From contig NZ_CP020038.1 of NCBI RefSeq assembly GCF_002157225.2, positions 2,007,001 to 2,071,000 of the forward strand: a stretch of DNA of 64,000 nt, in the 5' to 3' direction. The notes under the pieces are model-generated. The model saw only the letters and a program-made list of their open reading frames with translations. It was not told the DNA's origin and did not search any database. Positions 37,302 through 45,301 of the stretch are shown one piece after another. The first letter of the stretch is position 1; every line of letters starts with the position of its first letter. The translations under genes were made by a program, and so were the position numbers. Source of the DNA: Agarilytica rhodophyticola (GTDB lineage Bacteria; Pseudomonadota; Gammaproteobacteria; Pseudomonadales; Cellvibrionaceae).

Positions 37302-38861
37302 ATGCCTGAATACTTATCACCCGGAGTATATGTAGAAGAAATTAGCACTGGATCTAGGCCTATTGAAGGTGTGAGTACGAGCACCACCGGTTTTGTGGGG
37401 CTGACAGAACGTGGCCCAACAGCGCCGCGCTTAGTGACCAGTTGGCTAGACTATCAACGCTGGTATGGTGGGTTTTTAGACACCGCCACATCCTTTTTAC
37501 CTTTTGCCGTCAAAGGCTTTTTTGACAACGGCGGGCAGCGTGCCTTTATTGCTCGTGTAACACAGTCTGATGCCGCCGTTGCAACTCTCGATTTAGATAG
37601 CTCAGGGGGAGCCGGGCAGTTCTTAACTGTAAGAGCTATTGGCACGGGTGCCTCGGGTAATCATATTTATGTTGGCGTAAGCAAAGGCAGTCGTTCAGGT
37701 TTTCGTTTGCGTGTTCGCTACTTTCGCACTATTCCCGTCGACCTAGCAGCTGCAACGCCAGATGTTGAAGAAGATTATGATGATCTCGGGCTAGTTCCTG
37801 CGGGATCTCGCTTCGTGATCACAACGGTGAATAACGCTTCGCAGCTCATCGAGTTAAGTTGGGGAGACAGTGATCTAGATCCAGCTCTTCCGGACAATAT
37901 TGGCTTTACTCCACTGGCCAATGGCAGCGACGGCAGTATCCCAATGGCGTCTACTGACTTCGTTGGCAACTCGGCAGTGCCTCCCGATCAGCGCACCGGG
38001 CTTGCCGGTTTGGAGACCATCGATGAAATTTCTATTCTAACCGTACCCGACGAGGTTCATCCTGCGCTAGATAGTACTAATCAAGTTAACGTACGCAATG
38101 AAATCATTAATCAGTGCGAACGCCTCCGCGACCGTTTTGCTGTGCTGCAAGTCCCTAGTGGCCAAGGTAATGTGGCATCGATTAGCGTTAATAAAGATAC
38201 CTCATACGCAGCCCTTTACTACCCCTGGGTGCGTGTGTTTAACCCCCTCACACTCGACAGTGTGTTAGTGCCGCCCGGCGGCCATATAGCGGGAATTTAT
38301 GCACGTACCGATATTGAGCGCGGTGTCCATAAAGCGCCGGCCAATGAAGTGGTGCGGGGAATTATCACATCGGACTTAGCGGGTAATCGTCGTCCGCTGG
38401 AATATCACATTACCAAAGGGGAGCACGATATTTTGAACCCTCTTGGTATTAATGCGATTCGCGATTTCAGAGCCGATGGTCGAGGCCTTCGTGTATGGGG
38501 CGCGCGAACGATGTCGAGCGATAGTCAATGGCGTTACATCAATGTGCGTCGTCTGTTTATCTTCATTGAAGAATCTATTGACGAGGGCACCCAGTGGGTG
38601 GTCTTCGAGCCAAATTACGAGCCTACATGGGCGCGAGTAAAACGCAGTATCACCAGCTTTTTAACCAGTATATGGCGCAGTGGCGCACTGGCGGGTACTA
38701 CACAAGACGAAGCGTTCTTTGTGAAATGTGATCGTACCACCATGAGTCAGGACGATATCGATAACGGGCGTTTGATCTGCTACATCGGCGTCGCGCCAGT
38801 GAAACCCGCAGAATTTGTCATTTTCCGTATCAGCCAAAAGACCGTGGAAGATGGTGCTTAG
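37302..38861 (+). CDS. eCIS contractile sheath protein 1
   Basis: 519 aa, tail sheath (gp18/Afp2-4) family. The N-terminus MPEYLSPGVYVEEISTG is the typical sheath arm; GFVGLTERGP follows. The conserved C-terminal domain has WRYINVRRLFIFIEESID, FEPNYEPTWARVKRSI, FLTSIWRSGALAG, and LICYIGVAPVKPAEFVIFRI. GGGAG precedes the ATG. Polymerises around the tube and contracts to drive it out. Followed by a strong stem-loop and then the tube gene. Confidence 0.96.
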   Translation: MPEYLSPGVYVEEISTGSRPIEGVSTSTTGFVGLTERGPTAPRLVTSWLDYQRWYGGFLDTATSFLPFAVKGFFDNGGQRAFIARVTQSDAAVATLDLDSSGGAGQFLTVRAIGTGASGNHIYVGVSKGSRSGFRLRVRYFRTIPVDLAAATPDVEEDYDDLGLVPAGSRFVITTVNNASQLIELSWGDSDLDPALPDNIGFTPLANGSDGSIPMASTDFVGNSAVPPDQRTGLAGLETIDEISILTVPDEVHPALDSTNQVNVRNEIINQCERLRDRFAVLQVPSGQGNVASISVNKDTSYAALYYPWVRVFNPLTLDSVLVPPGGHIAGIYARTDIERGVHKAPANEVVRGIITSDLAGNRRPLEYHITKGEHDILNPLGINAIRDFRADGRGLRVWGARTMSSDSQWRYINVRRLFIFIEESIDEGTQWVVFEPNYEPTWARVKRSITSFLTSIWRSGALAGTTQDEAFFVKCDRTTMSQDDIDNGRLICYIGVAPVKPAEFVIFRISQKTVEDGA

Positions 38862-38866
38862 TGTAT

Positions 38867-38922
38867 TTGCCCCGATAAATTTTGGCGTACACCCCGTGAA
38901 ATCGGGGCAATAAATTTTTCAG
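38867..38922 (+). terminator. Stem-loop between sheath 1 and tube 1 (attenuator-like)
   Basis: Perfect 10-bp stem TTGCCCCGAT (38867-38876) / ATCGGGGCAA (38901-38910), 24-nt loop, then TAAATTTTTC. It is shaped like a weak terminator in the middle of the operon. It could lower downstream transcription, or protect the sheath message so sheath is made in large amount. Confidence 0.55.
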
Positions 38923-38937
38923 TGAGAGGACAAGATA

Positions 38938-39375
38938 ATGGCCGAAACAGGAGATCGCAACGATCCTTACTTAGCATTTAATTTTTTAGTGGAAATTGAC
39001 GGTGTCACCACCGCGGGATTTGCAGAGTGTAGCGGACTGACGACGGAAACAGACATTGTTGAATATCGCAATGGCGATGAGACGAACACGCTGCGTAAGC
39101 TCGCAGGATTGAAAAAATTCACTCAGATCGCCTTAAAGAGAGGATATACCCAGAGCAAAGAGCTGTGGGATTGGCGAAAAAAAGTGATGGATGGGCAAAC
39201 CGAGCGACAGTCAGGTTCTATTGTGCTGTTGGATGAGGCGCGCCAGGAAGCATTGCGTTGGAACTTTAGGGAAGGCTGGCCGAGTAAATGGGAAGGCCCA
39301 ACCTTTAACGCTAAAAATAATGAAACCGCCATCGAGACTTTAGAAATTGCGGTAGAAGATCTGGTACTGGAATAA
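38938..39375 (+). CDS. eCIS tail tube protein 1
   Basis: 145 aa, gp19/Hcp-like tube family (T4_gp19). DPYLAFNFLVEIDGVTTAGFAECSGL and ETDIVEYRNGDE are family hallmarks, followed by FTQIALKRGYTQSKELWDWRKKV, PSKWEGPTFNAKNNETAIETLEIAVEDL. It stacks into the inner tube. A second, shorter tube gene lies four kilobases downstream paired with a second sheath. Confidence 0.96.
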   Translation: MAETGDRNDPYLAFNFLVEIDGVTTAGFAECSGLTTETDIVEYRNGDETNTLRKLAGLKKFTQIALKRGYTQSKELWDWRKKVMDGQTERQSGSIVLLDEARQEALRWNFREGWPSKWEGPTFNAKNNETAIETLEIAVEDLVLE

Positions 39376-39403
39376 ACACGGGTTTTTAACGAGAGTCTGA
39401 CAC

Positions 39404-41365
39404 ATGTTTGCGCACAACACGCCGGGAGTTTATTTCCACGGGCACGATTCAAGCGAGGCTGCTATACCTCTACGTCGCATGGACATCGCGGGGTTTGTGG
39501 GTATCGCAGCGAAGGGGCCTTTGCATAAGGCGTTGCGCGTCGACAGTTGGACACAGTTTACCAGTACCTTTGGCGAGCATATTCCCCAGGCATATTTGGC
39601 TTATGCCGTCGAAGGCTTTTTTAGTAATGGTGGCCGCACGTGTTGGATCGTGCGAGTTGCCGCGTCAGAATTTGCCAAATGTGCTGAGGTTATCATTAAC
39701 GATGACAGCGGGCAGCCGGCGCTCGCGCTGAGGGCTCGTTCACCAGGCATTTGGGCCAACCAGCTAAGGCTGCGACTGCTGCGCAATAACGCCGAGCAAT
39801 TTTCCATAGTTGCAAGGGATAATTTAGGTGGACAGGAAATCTGGCGCAATCTCGATCTGCAGCCGCAAGTAGAGGCTGTTATCAATAATGATCCAGAAAG
39901 CCCTATTCGCATTGAGGTAATACCCGAGCATTCAACTGGCGATATCACTGCTTTACGTGTGCCAAAGTCGGGTCGCTATCGTGTTGCTGCGGGAGAAACC
40001 ATTACTCTGGCCGATAGTACTGACGCTAGCAACGATGCTCTAAAGCTGATATCACGGCACGATGAAGAGCTAAATGCGGTCGTGGAAGGGGATGGTCGAG
40101 GGCTGTTTAAGCTGATTATCTCCAGTGTTGATTCTAATGTTAAAGTACAAAAAACGTGGTTTGGTCTGCAATTAGCTTCGCGGGCGGAACAGGTGATTAA
40201 CACGGCCGGCGCGGGATCGGATTGGTTTTATGCGCGCTTAATACGTGCAGAAAATCATGTCACCACCACAGGTCTCAGTGCTCGCAACCTGCGAACGGGA
40301 TCATATCATTTAAGTGGCGGCAGCGATGGGCTTCAAGAGCTTACGCTAGCACATGTGATTGGCACCAGTGGGGCAGCTCACAGCTCAGAAGCGAGCCCTT
40401 TGGGGCTGGATTGTCTGGCCTCTGTGGACGCCGTTAACCTCGTTGCGATTCCCGATTTAATGCCTGTCCCTCAGCTTACTCCTGCGTTTAAACCTGATAC
40501 TCCCAACTGCAGCATACTGGAACCTGAGTTTTTACCAGAATTGCCAACTGCGGAGGTAGGATTAGAATTTCCTCCACAATTTGATGAGTTGCAACTGCAA
40601 ACCGCACAACAAGCGCTTGTTGCCCACTGTGAAGGTTTGAGAGATCGCTTTGCTTTACTCGATATGCCAGCTCAAATCTCCCGTCGCGACGATGTATTAA
40701 AGTGGCGCGCTCAGTTTGATAGCAGTTACGCTGGCCTCTATTTTCCCTGGATAAAATCATCTGACCCGCTGCGCCTGCAATCCTTAGTGCGAAGTATTCC
40801 CCCCTGCGGTCATTTGGCTGGAATATTTGCCAGGAATGATGCGCAGTCTGGCCCGCAACGCGCACCGGCCAATTGGCGCTTACTGGATGCTAAGGCGGTT
40901 ATCCACGAAGTGGATGAGCGTGCCCACGGAGATTTCAATGACGCTCACGTCAACATCATCCGTAAACTTAGTGAGGGCAACGTCTCTATACAGGGGGCAC
41001 GTACATTGAGTAGCGATATGAATTTGCGTTTTATCAATGTGCGGCGCCTACTCATGATGATCAGCGAAACCCTTGATGAATTCTCACAAGCTTTAGTCTT
41101 TGAACCGAGCTCTGAAAACCTATGGCTGCGCATTGACCTAAGTGTACGAGCCTATCTCAATCGCATCTGGCGTGCAGGTATGCTCGATGGGGCAAGCGCC
41201 GACGAAGCTTTCCAAGTGCGCTGTGATGCGCAAACCAATCCGCCTAGCGTCATTGAGCAGGGCAAAGTGCTGTGTGAAATTTCATTAAATTTGCCGTGGC
41301 CAGCAGAGTTTGTGCTTGTTCGCGTAGGTTTTACCAGCACCGGTGTGGAGTTACAGGAGGGATAA
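39404..41365 (+). CDS. eCIS contractile sheath protein 2 (long form)
   Basis: 653 aa, a second sheath with the same C-terminal domain as sheath 1: LSSDMNLRFINVRRLLMMI, FEPSSENLWLRIDLSV, YLNRIWRAGMLDGASADEAF, LPWPAEFVLVRVGF. It is 134 residues longer because of an enlarged middle domain. Duplicate sheaths are usual in eCIS, where minor forms line the baseplate or cap end. It ends flush with the start of tube 2. Confidence 0.93.
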   Translation: MFAHNTPGVYFHGHDSSEAAIPLRRMDIAGFVGIAAKGPLHKALRVDSWTQFTSTFGEHIPQAYLAYAVEGFFSNGGRTCWIVRVAASEFAKCAEVIINDDSGQPALALRARSPGIWANQLRLRLLRNNAEQFSIVARDNLGGQEIWRNLDLQPQVEAVINNDPESPIRIEVIPEHSTGDITALRVPKSGRYRVAAGETITLADSTDASNDALKLISRHDEELNAVVEGDGRGLFKLIISSVDSNVKVQKTWFGLQLASRAEQVINTAGAGSDWFYARLIRAENHVTTTGLSARNLRTGSYHLSGGSDGLQELTLAHVIGTSGAAHSSEASPLGLDCLASVDAVNLVAIPDLMPVPQLTPAFKPDTPNCSILEPEFLPELPTAEVGLEFPPQFDELQLQTAQQALVAHCEGLRDRFALLDMPAQISRRDDVLKWRAQFDSSYAGLYFPWIKSSDPLRLQSLVRSIPPCGHLAGIFARNDAQSGPQRAPANWRLLDAKAVIHEVDERAHGDFNDAHVNIIRKLSEGNVSIQGARTLSSDMNLRFINVRRLLMMISETLDEFSQALVFEPSSENLWLRIDLSVRAYLNRIWRAGMLDGASADEAFQVRCDAQTNPPSVIEQGKVLCEISLNLPWPAEFVLVRVGFTSTGVELQEG

Positions 41366-41806
41366 ATGGCATTACTCGGCATACGTAACGATCCCTTTTT
41401 GAGCTTCCGTTTTGTGGTACTGCTCGATGGTATCACCCTGGCAGGATTTAGCGAATGCTCAGGGCTGCAGTTGGAAACGGAGTTTGAAGAGTACATGGAA
41501 GGAGGAGAGAACCTCTTTGTCCACAAATTTCCTACGCGTACCAAGCAAAGTAATTTGGTGCTAAAGCGCGGCATTGTCGATCGGGAATTATGGGATTGGT
41601 ACGCGGCCTTGATTCAGGGTCAAGTGAGACCAAAAGACGGCATCATTGTGGTCTATGACCCTTCAGGTAGCTACCCGCAAATTGTGTGGCAATTTAGCGA
41701 CGCCTTACCACAAAAGTGGCAGGGGCCGGACTTAAATGCCAGCCAAAGTAATGTCGCAGTGGAAACACTAGAGCTTAGCTATTTTCGTCTGGAACGGCGT
41801 TTGTAG
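41366..41806 (+). CDS. eCIS tail tube protein 2
   Basis: 146 aa gp19-family tube protein: NDPFLSFRFVVLLDGITLAGFSECSGLQLETEFEEYMEGG (read in two conserved parts, FVVLLDGITLAGFSECSGL and ETEFEEYMEGG), then LVLKRGIVDRELWDWY and LSYFRLERRL at the end. Diverged from tube 1; probably a baseplate-proximal adaptor ring as in PVC/Afp. Starts directly at the sheath 2 stop. Confidence 0.94.
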   Translation: MALLGIRNDPFLSFRFVVLLDGITLAGFSECSGLQLETEFEEYMEGGENLFVHKFPTRTKQSNLVLKRGIVDRELWDWYAALIQGQVRPKDGIIVVYDPSGSYPQIVWQFSDALPQKWQGPDLNASQSNVAVETLELSYFRLERRL

Positions 41807-41829
41807 ATGCAGGAAAAGGAAATTTTACT

Positions 41830-42030
41830 ATGACGGTACATATCGAAGAAATGACCACAGAAATAGCGGCAATAGAAGGTGATTTGCCCTTGAGTTCACA
41901 ACAAATGGACAAGTTGGTCGCACTGGTTCTACAGCGTATAGACGAACAACAACGGGACGATCAGGCACATAACGAGTCCGCCACTATTCGCAGCGAAGCA
42001 ACACCATCACTGCAAGCGGGGTGGAGCTAG
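41830..42030 (+). CDS. Small eCIS protein, DUF5908-like
   Basis: 66 aa with no membrane segment: acidic, with an amphipathic helix (SSQQMDKLVALVLQRIDEQQRD) and a disordered C-terminus. Its length and position between tube 2 and the LysM protein match the DUF5908 small proteins of eCIS loci (Afp6-like). Function unknown. AGGAAA precedes the ATG. Confidence 0.65.
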   Translation: MTVHIEEMTTEIAAIEGDLPLSSQQMDKLVALVLQRIDEQQRDDQAHNESATIRSEATPSLQAGWS

Positions 42031-42032
42031 CC

Positions 42033-42770
42033 ATGGCATTGCAAAAAGCAACCATTGAGATTCTAGACAAAGAAGCAATTAACCCCAGTATAGGACTACC
42101 GGCGCGTATTGAGGTGCAGTTTAATCCTCAAGAATATAGCCTCAGTAAAGGTGCTCAGGTTGCAGAAATTAATATTCCTGGCATCGACTCACCCATTCTC
42201 CAATTCATTCGTGGACAAAACGAGAAGCTGAGTTTGGAGTTGTTTTTCGATACCACCCGGCCACAACCCGGACAGGTTGCTGCCGATATGGGAGACGGCG
42301 CTCGCGACGTACGCAAACTCACCCGTTCTATTTATCAGCTAGTAAAAATACAGCCGCGTATTCACGCGCAACCGCGCATACGTTTTTATTGGGGGAATGG
42401 TATTTCCTTCAAAGCCATTGTTGAAAGTGTGCAGCAAAAATTTACCTTGTTTAATGCCCAAGGCGTGCCGCTGCGAGCTAAATGCTCGGTTTCCTTTCGC
42501 GAATACAAAACCCTTGAAGAGCAGCTCAAAGAGTTAAACCCGCAATCCTCCGACCATACCAAGCAACGTGTTATTCGCGAGGGCGAAACGCTGTCGGGTA
42601 TTGCCGCAGAAGAATATCGCAACCCGGCGTTGTGGCGCTTAATTGCAAGTTACCCAGGCAATAAAACCGCCTTGAGAACTCCCCGTCAACTTGAGGTCGG
42701 CGCCACCATTTTGATTCCTCCTTTAGACCCCTCTACGGCGAGTGTCTTTAGTATCCAGGGAGAAGATTAA
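42033..42770 (+). CDS. eCIS LysM-domain hub protein (Afp7-like)
   Basis: 245 aa from ATG 42033, with GTGGAG just upstream. The frame reaches a GTG at 42021, but that overlaps the previous gene. N-terminal tail-tube-initiator domain (VQFNPQEYSLSKGAQVAEI, GQNEKLSLELFFDTTRP, RFYWGNGISFKAIVESVQQ). The C-terminal LysM at about 185-240 (VIREGETLSGIAAEEY, RNPALWRLIA, LEVGATILIPP). Equivalent proteins sit between the tube and the spike. Confidence 0.9.
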   Translation: MALQKATIEILDKEAINPSIGLPARIEVQFNPQEYSLSKGAQVAEINIPGIDSPILQFIRGQNEKLSLELFFDTTRPQPGQVAADMGDGARDVRKLTRSIYQLVKIQPRIHAQPRIRFYWGNGISFKAIVESVQQKFTLFNAQGVPLRAKCSVSFREYKTLEEQLKELNPQSSDHTKQRVIREGETLSGIAAEEYRNPALWRLIASYPGNKTALRTPRQLEVGATILIPPLDPSTASVFSIQGED

Positions 42771-42771
42771 T

Positions 42772-43884
42772 ATGAGCACTGCTCTGCCTATACACCAAGG
42801 CCAGGATTTTTACGTACCACAATTTGAGGTGAAGTTGCGCAATCAAACACTGGCCCAGCCTATTGTGCGCGACGTCTTAAAAGCCAGCTACAAGGATAGT
42901 ATTAAAGATATCGATAGCTTTGAAATCACCATTAATAATTGGGACGCAGAAACACGAGATTTCAAATACGCGGATGCCAGCCTGTTTGATCCAGGTAATG
43001 AATTAGAACTGCTTATGGGCTATTACGGCAGTGGTGAAATGCGCAGCATGATTAAAGGACAAATTACATCGCTGCGGCCAAACTTTCCCGCCACGGGTAA
43101 GCCTACTCTGGTGATTAGTGGTTTAAATCTCTTGCATAAATTTCGTAATAAACAAGAGTCCCACGCCTATACAGAACTTACCGATAGTCAAGTCGCCAAG
43201 CAAATTGCCGGTCGTCTAGGTGTTTCCATTCGCACTGATAGTGCCGCGCAAGGCAATGAAGAAACCTATAAATATTTATTACAAGATAATCAGTACGACA
43301 TTATTTACTTGATGGAACGTGCTCACCGCCTTGGTTATGACCTTTTTGTAGAGGAAACTAGCGGCCAGCCGCGGCTCTATTTCGGGCCATCGGTCAATAT
43401 CCAGCGAACCACCTACGAACTTGAATACGGTAAATCGCTGATTCACTTTCAACCCAATCTTTCTACCGCCAATCAGGTGGCCAAAGTGACTGTGCGGGGG
43501 TGGGACGAGCAGCGCAAAGCAAAAATCGAAGCCACGGTGGCACGCTCACAAATTGCTACTAAAGGTGTGGGTCAACAAGGGGGACAGGCACAAATTGATA
43601 GCTCCTTTGCCGACCGTGAAGAAGTCATTGCCAACAAACCTGTCGCCACCAATGAAGAAGCTCAGACCCTAGCGCGAGAGACACTGGAAAGAATTGCCAA
43701 AGACATGATTAAAGGCTCTGGCTCAACGGTGGGGTTGCCGGATCTTCGCGCCGGAAGTGTCTTGCAACTTTCTGGTCTAGGGCAGCGTTTCAGTGGACGT
43801 TATTTTGTCACCGCCACCACACACACCATCGGTGACACCGGCTACACCACACAATTCCAATGTCGGCGCGAGGAATTGTCATGA
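42772..43884 (+). CDS. eCIS gpD/VgrG-like hub protein (phage late control D family)
   Basis: 370 aa from ATG 42772, which follows the LysM gene stop by one base and has GGGAG upstream. The frame extends ten codons further to 42742, inside the previous gene. The fold is that of gp27/gpD: DFYVPQFEVKLRNQTL, DIDSFEITINNWD, GYYGSGEMRSMIKGQITSL, YDIIYLMERAHRLGYDLFVEE. It forms the trimeric base for the spike. Overlaps the next gene by 4 bp. Confidence 0.92.
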   Translation: MSTALPIHQGQDFYVPQFEVKLRNQTLAQPIVRDVLKASYKDSIKDIDSFEITINNWDAETRDFKYADASLFDPGNELELLMGYYGSGEMRSMIKGQITSLRPNFPATGKPTLVISGLNLLHKFRNKQESHAYTELTDSQVAKQIAGRLGVSIRTDSAAQGNEETYKYLLQDNQYDIIYLMERAHRLGYDLFVEETSGQPRLYFGPSVNIQRTTYELEYGKSLIHFQPNLSTANQVAKVTVRGWDEQRKAKIEATVARSQIATKGVGQQGGQAQIDSSFADREEVIANKPVATNEEAQTLARETLERIAKDMIKGSGSTVGLPDLRAGSVLQLSGLGQRFSGRYFVTATTHTIGDTGYTTQFQCRREELS

Positions 43885-44462
43885 GTAAAGGACAAAACGG
43901 CATTGTTATCGGCCTAGTGACATCGCTGGAAGATCCAGAGGATATTGGTCGCATTCAAGTGGAATATCCCTACCTAGGCGACCAACCCAGCTTTTGGGCG
44001 CGGGTGGTGTCATTTATGGCCGGTGCCGAACGTGGGGCACGATTTCTGCCAGAAGTGGGAGAAGAGGTGGTAGTCGCTTTCGAGCAAGGTGACCCCCGCA
44101 GGCCGCTTATTTTAGGCAGTGTCTGGAGCACCGTCGATGCGCCTATTCCCCACGATGGCAGCCAAGTGGATAACAACTGGCGCTACATTAAATCCCGCAG
44201 TGGCCATGTGCTGCGCTTTGACGATACCGATGGCGCTGAAAAGGTAGAAGTCATCGATAAGGATGAGGCGCACAAAATTATTATCGATACCTCTGGCGAC
44301 AAGATTGAAATCATCTGCGATAGCGGTGATGTGATGGTGACCGCTGAGAGCGGCAAGGTAAGTGTCTCGGGGTCGGAGGTCAATGTGGAATCTAGCGGTG
44401 ACATGAATTTGAAAGCCGCAGGCACCATGACGATAGAAGGGGCGACGGTCAATATTAACTAG
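43881..44462 (+). CDS. eCIS baseplate spike protein (gpV/VgrG OB-fold)
   Basis: 193 aa from ATG 43881 (GAGG 7 nt before). OB-fold domain: GIVIGLVTSLEDPEDIGRIQVEYPYLG, FLPEVGEEVVVAFEQGDPRRPLILGSVW. After it, repeated short strands with GDVMVTAESGKVSVSGSEVN and MTIEGATVNIN form the triple beta-helix needle. It is split from the gp27-like part (gene before), unlike T6SS VgrG. Confidence 0.93.
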   Translation: MSKGQNGIVIGLVTSLEDPEDIGRIQVEYPYLGDQPSFWARVVSFMAGAERGARFLPEVGEEVVVAFEQGDPRRPLILGSVWSTVDAPIPHDGSQVDNNWRYIKSRSGHVLRFDDTDGAEKVEVIDKDEAHKIIIDTSGDKIEIICDSGDVMVTAESGKVSVSGSEVNVESSGDMNLKAAGTMTIEGATVNIN

Positions 44463-44505
44463 CGCCTAAATTTACCGGCAACACAACCAATAACGAGCAA
44501 AAACT

Positions 44506-44895
44506 ATGGGACAGCCAGCAGCCAAGCAAAACGACCAGATTGTGGCAACGGATAATCATTTGATCCAGCCTCCAGGCACTGCCCCAGCAGTAATGGTGCC
44601 GCACCCCTTTAACGGCCTTATCGATACCGCGCTAAGTAGCGATGTCAATATCGAAGGACTGCCTGCCGCGACGGTTGATTCGATTGCCAATAATACGCCA
44701 GCTCATATTCCTCAGGGGGGGAGCTTCGTTAATCCGCCAACCAATCAGGGCAAAATTATCATGGGCAGTGGCACTGTATTTATTAACGGTAAGGCGGCGG
44801 CGCGCAATGGCGATACGGCCGAAACGTGCAACGACCCAAAGGATTTGCCAGTTGGCAACGTGGTCGCGGTCTCGACAGTGCTTATTGGAGGATAA
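44506..44895 (+). CDS. eCIS PAAR-like spike tip protein
   Basis: 129 aa, Pro/Gly/Ala/Asn-rich. PAAR-repeat features: MGQPAAKQNDQIV, PAHIPQGGSFVNPPTNQGKI, GSGTVFINGKAAARNGDTAETCN. It would cap the needle and may hold a metal ion. No extra effector domain is attached; it is short. Confidence 0.88.
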   Translation: MGQPAAKQNDQIVATDNHLIQPPGTAPAVMVPHPFNGLIDTALSSDVNIEGLPAATVDSIANNTPAHIPQGGSFVNPPTNQGKIIMGSGTVFINGKAAARNGDTAETCNDPKDLPVGNVVAVSTVLIGG

Positions 44896-44896
44896 G

Positions 44897-45292
44897 GTGA
44901 ATAGTCTTATTGGCAAAGGCTGGAGTTTTCCACTGAAACCTAACAGTAACGGAGAACTCAAGTGGGCAGATGGCAACGATAAAGTGCGGCAAAGTATTTG
45001 GTTGATCCTATCTACCGCGCCAGGAGAGCGAGTGATGCTGCCGAGCTTTGGCTGCGGTATTCACGATCTAACGTTCGAGGCCAACACCTCATCACTACGT
45101 GGCTTGTTGCGAGAAAAAGTGCGCGAAGCCTTGGTGCAATGGGAGCCTCGGATCGACGTGGTAGAGGTGCGCGTAGAGGTTCCACCTGAAGGGCGAAATC
45201 ACTTACTTATTCGCGTCGATTACCGTCTTCGCACCAATAATGCTTTTTATAACTTGGTCTATCCCTTCTTTTTAAGTGAAGGCGTGAATTAG
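44897..45292 (+). CDS. eCIS baseplate protein, GPW/gp25 family
   Basis: 131 aa from GTG 44897, which is one base after the PAAR stop and preceded by GGAGG (5-nt gap). The open frame extends far upstream but only in antiphase to the PAAR gene. GKGWSFPLKPNSNGELKWADGNDKVRQSIWLIL, PGERVMLPSFGCGIHDLTF are gp25 hallmarks (the EPR-like acidic residue is replaced). T4 gp25/T6SS TssE homologue that starts sheath assembly. Confidence 0.92.
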   Translation: MNSLIGKGWSFPLKPNSNGELKWADGNDKVRQSIWLILSTAPGERVMLPSFGCGIHDLTFEANTSSLRGLLREKVREALVQWEPRIDVVEVRVEVPPEGRNHLLIRVDYRLRTNNAFYNLVYPFFLSEGVN

Positions 45293-45301
45293 GAGAATGT
45301 T

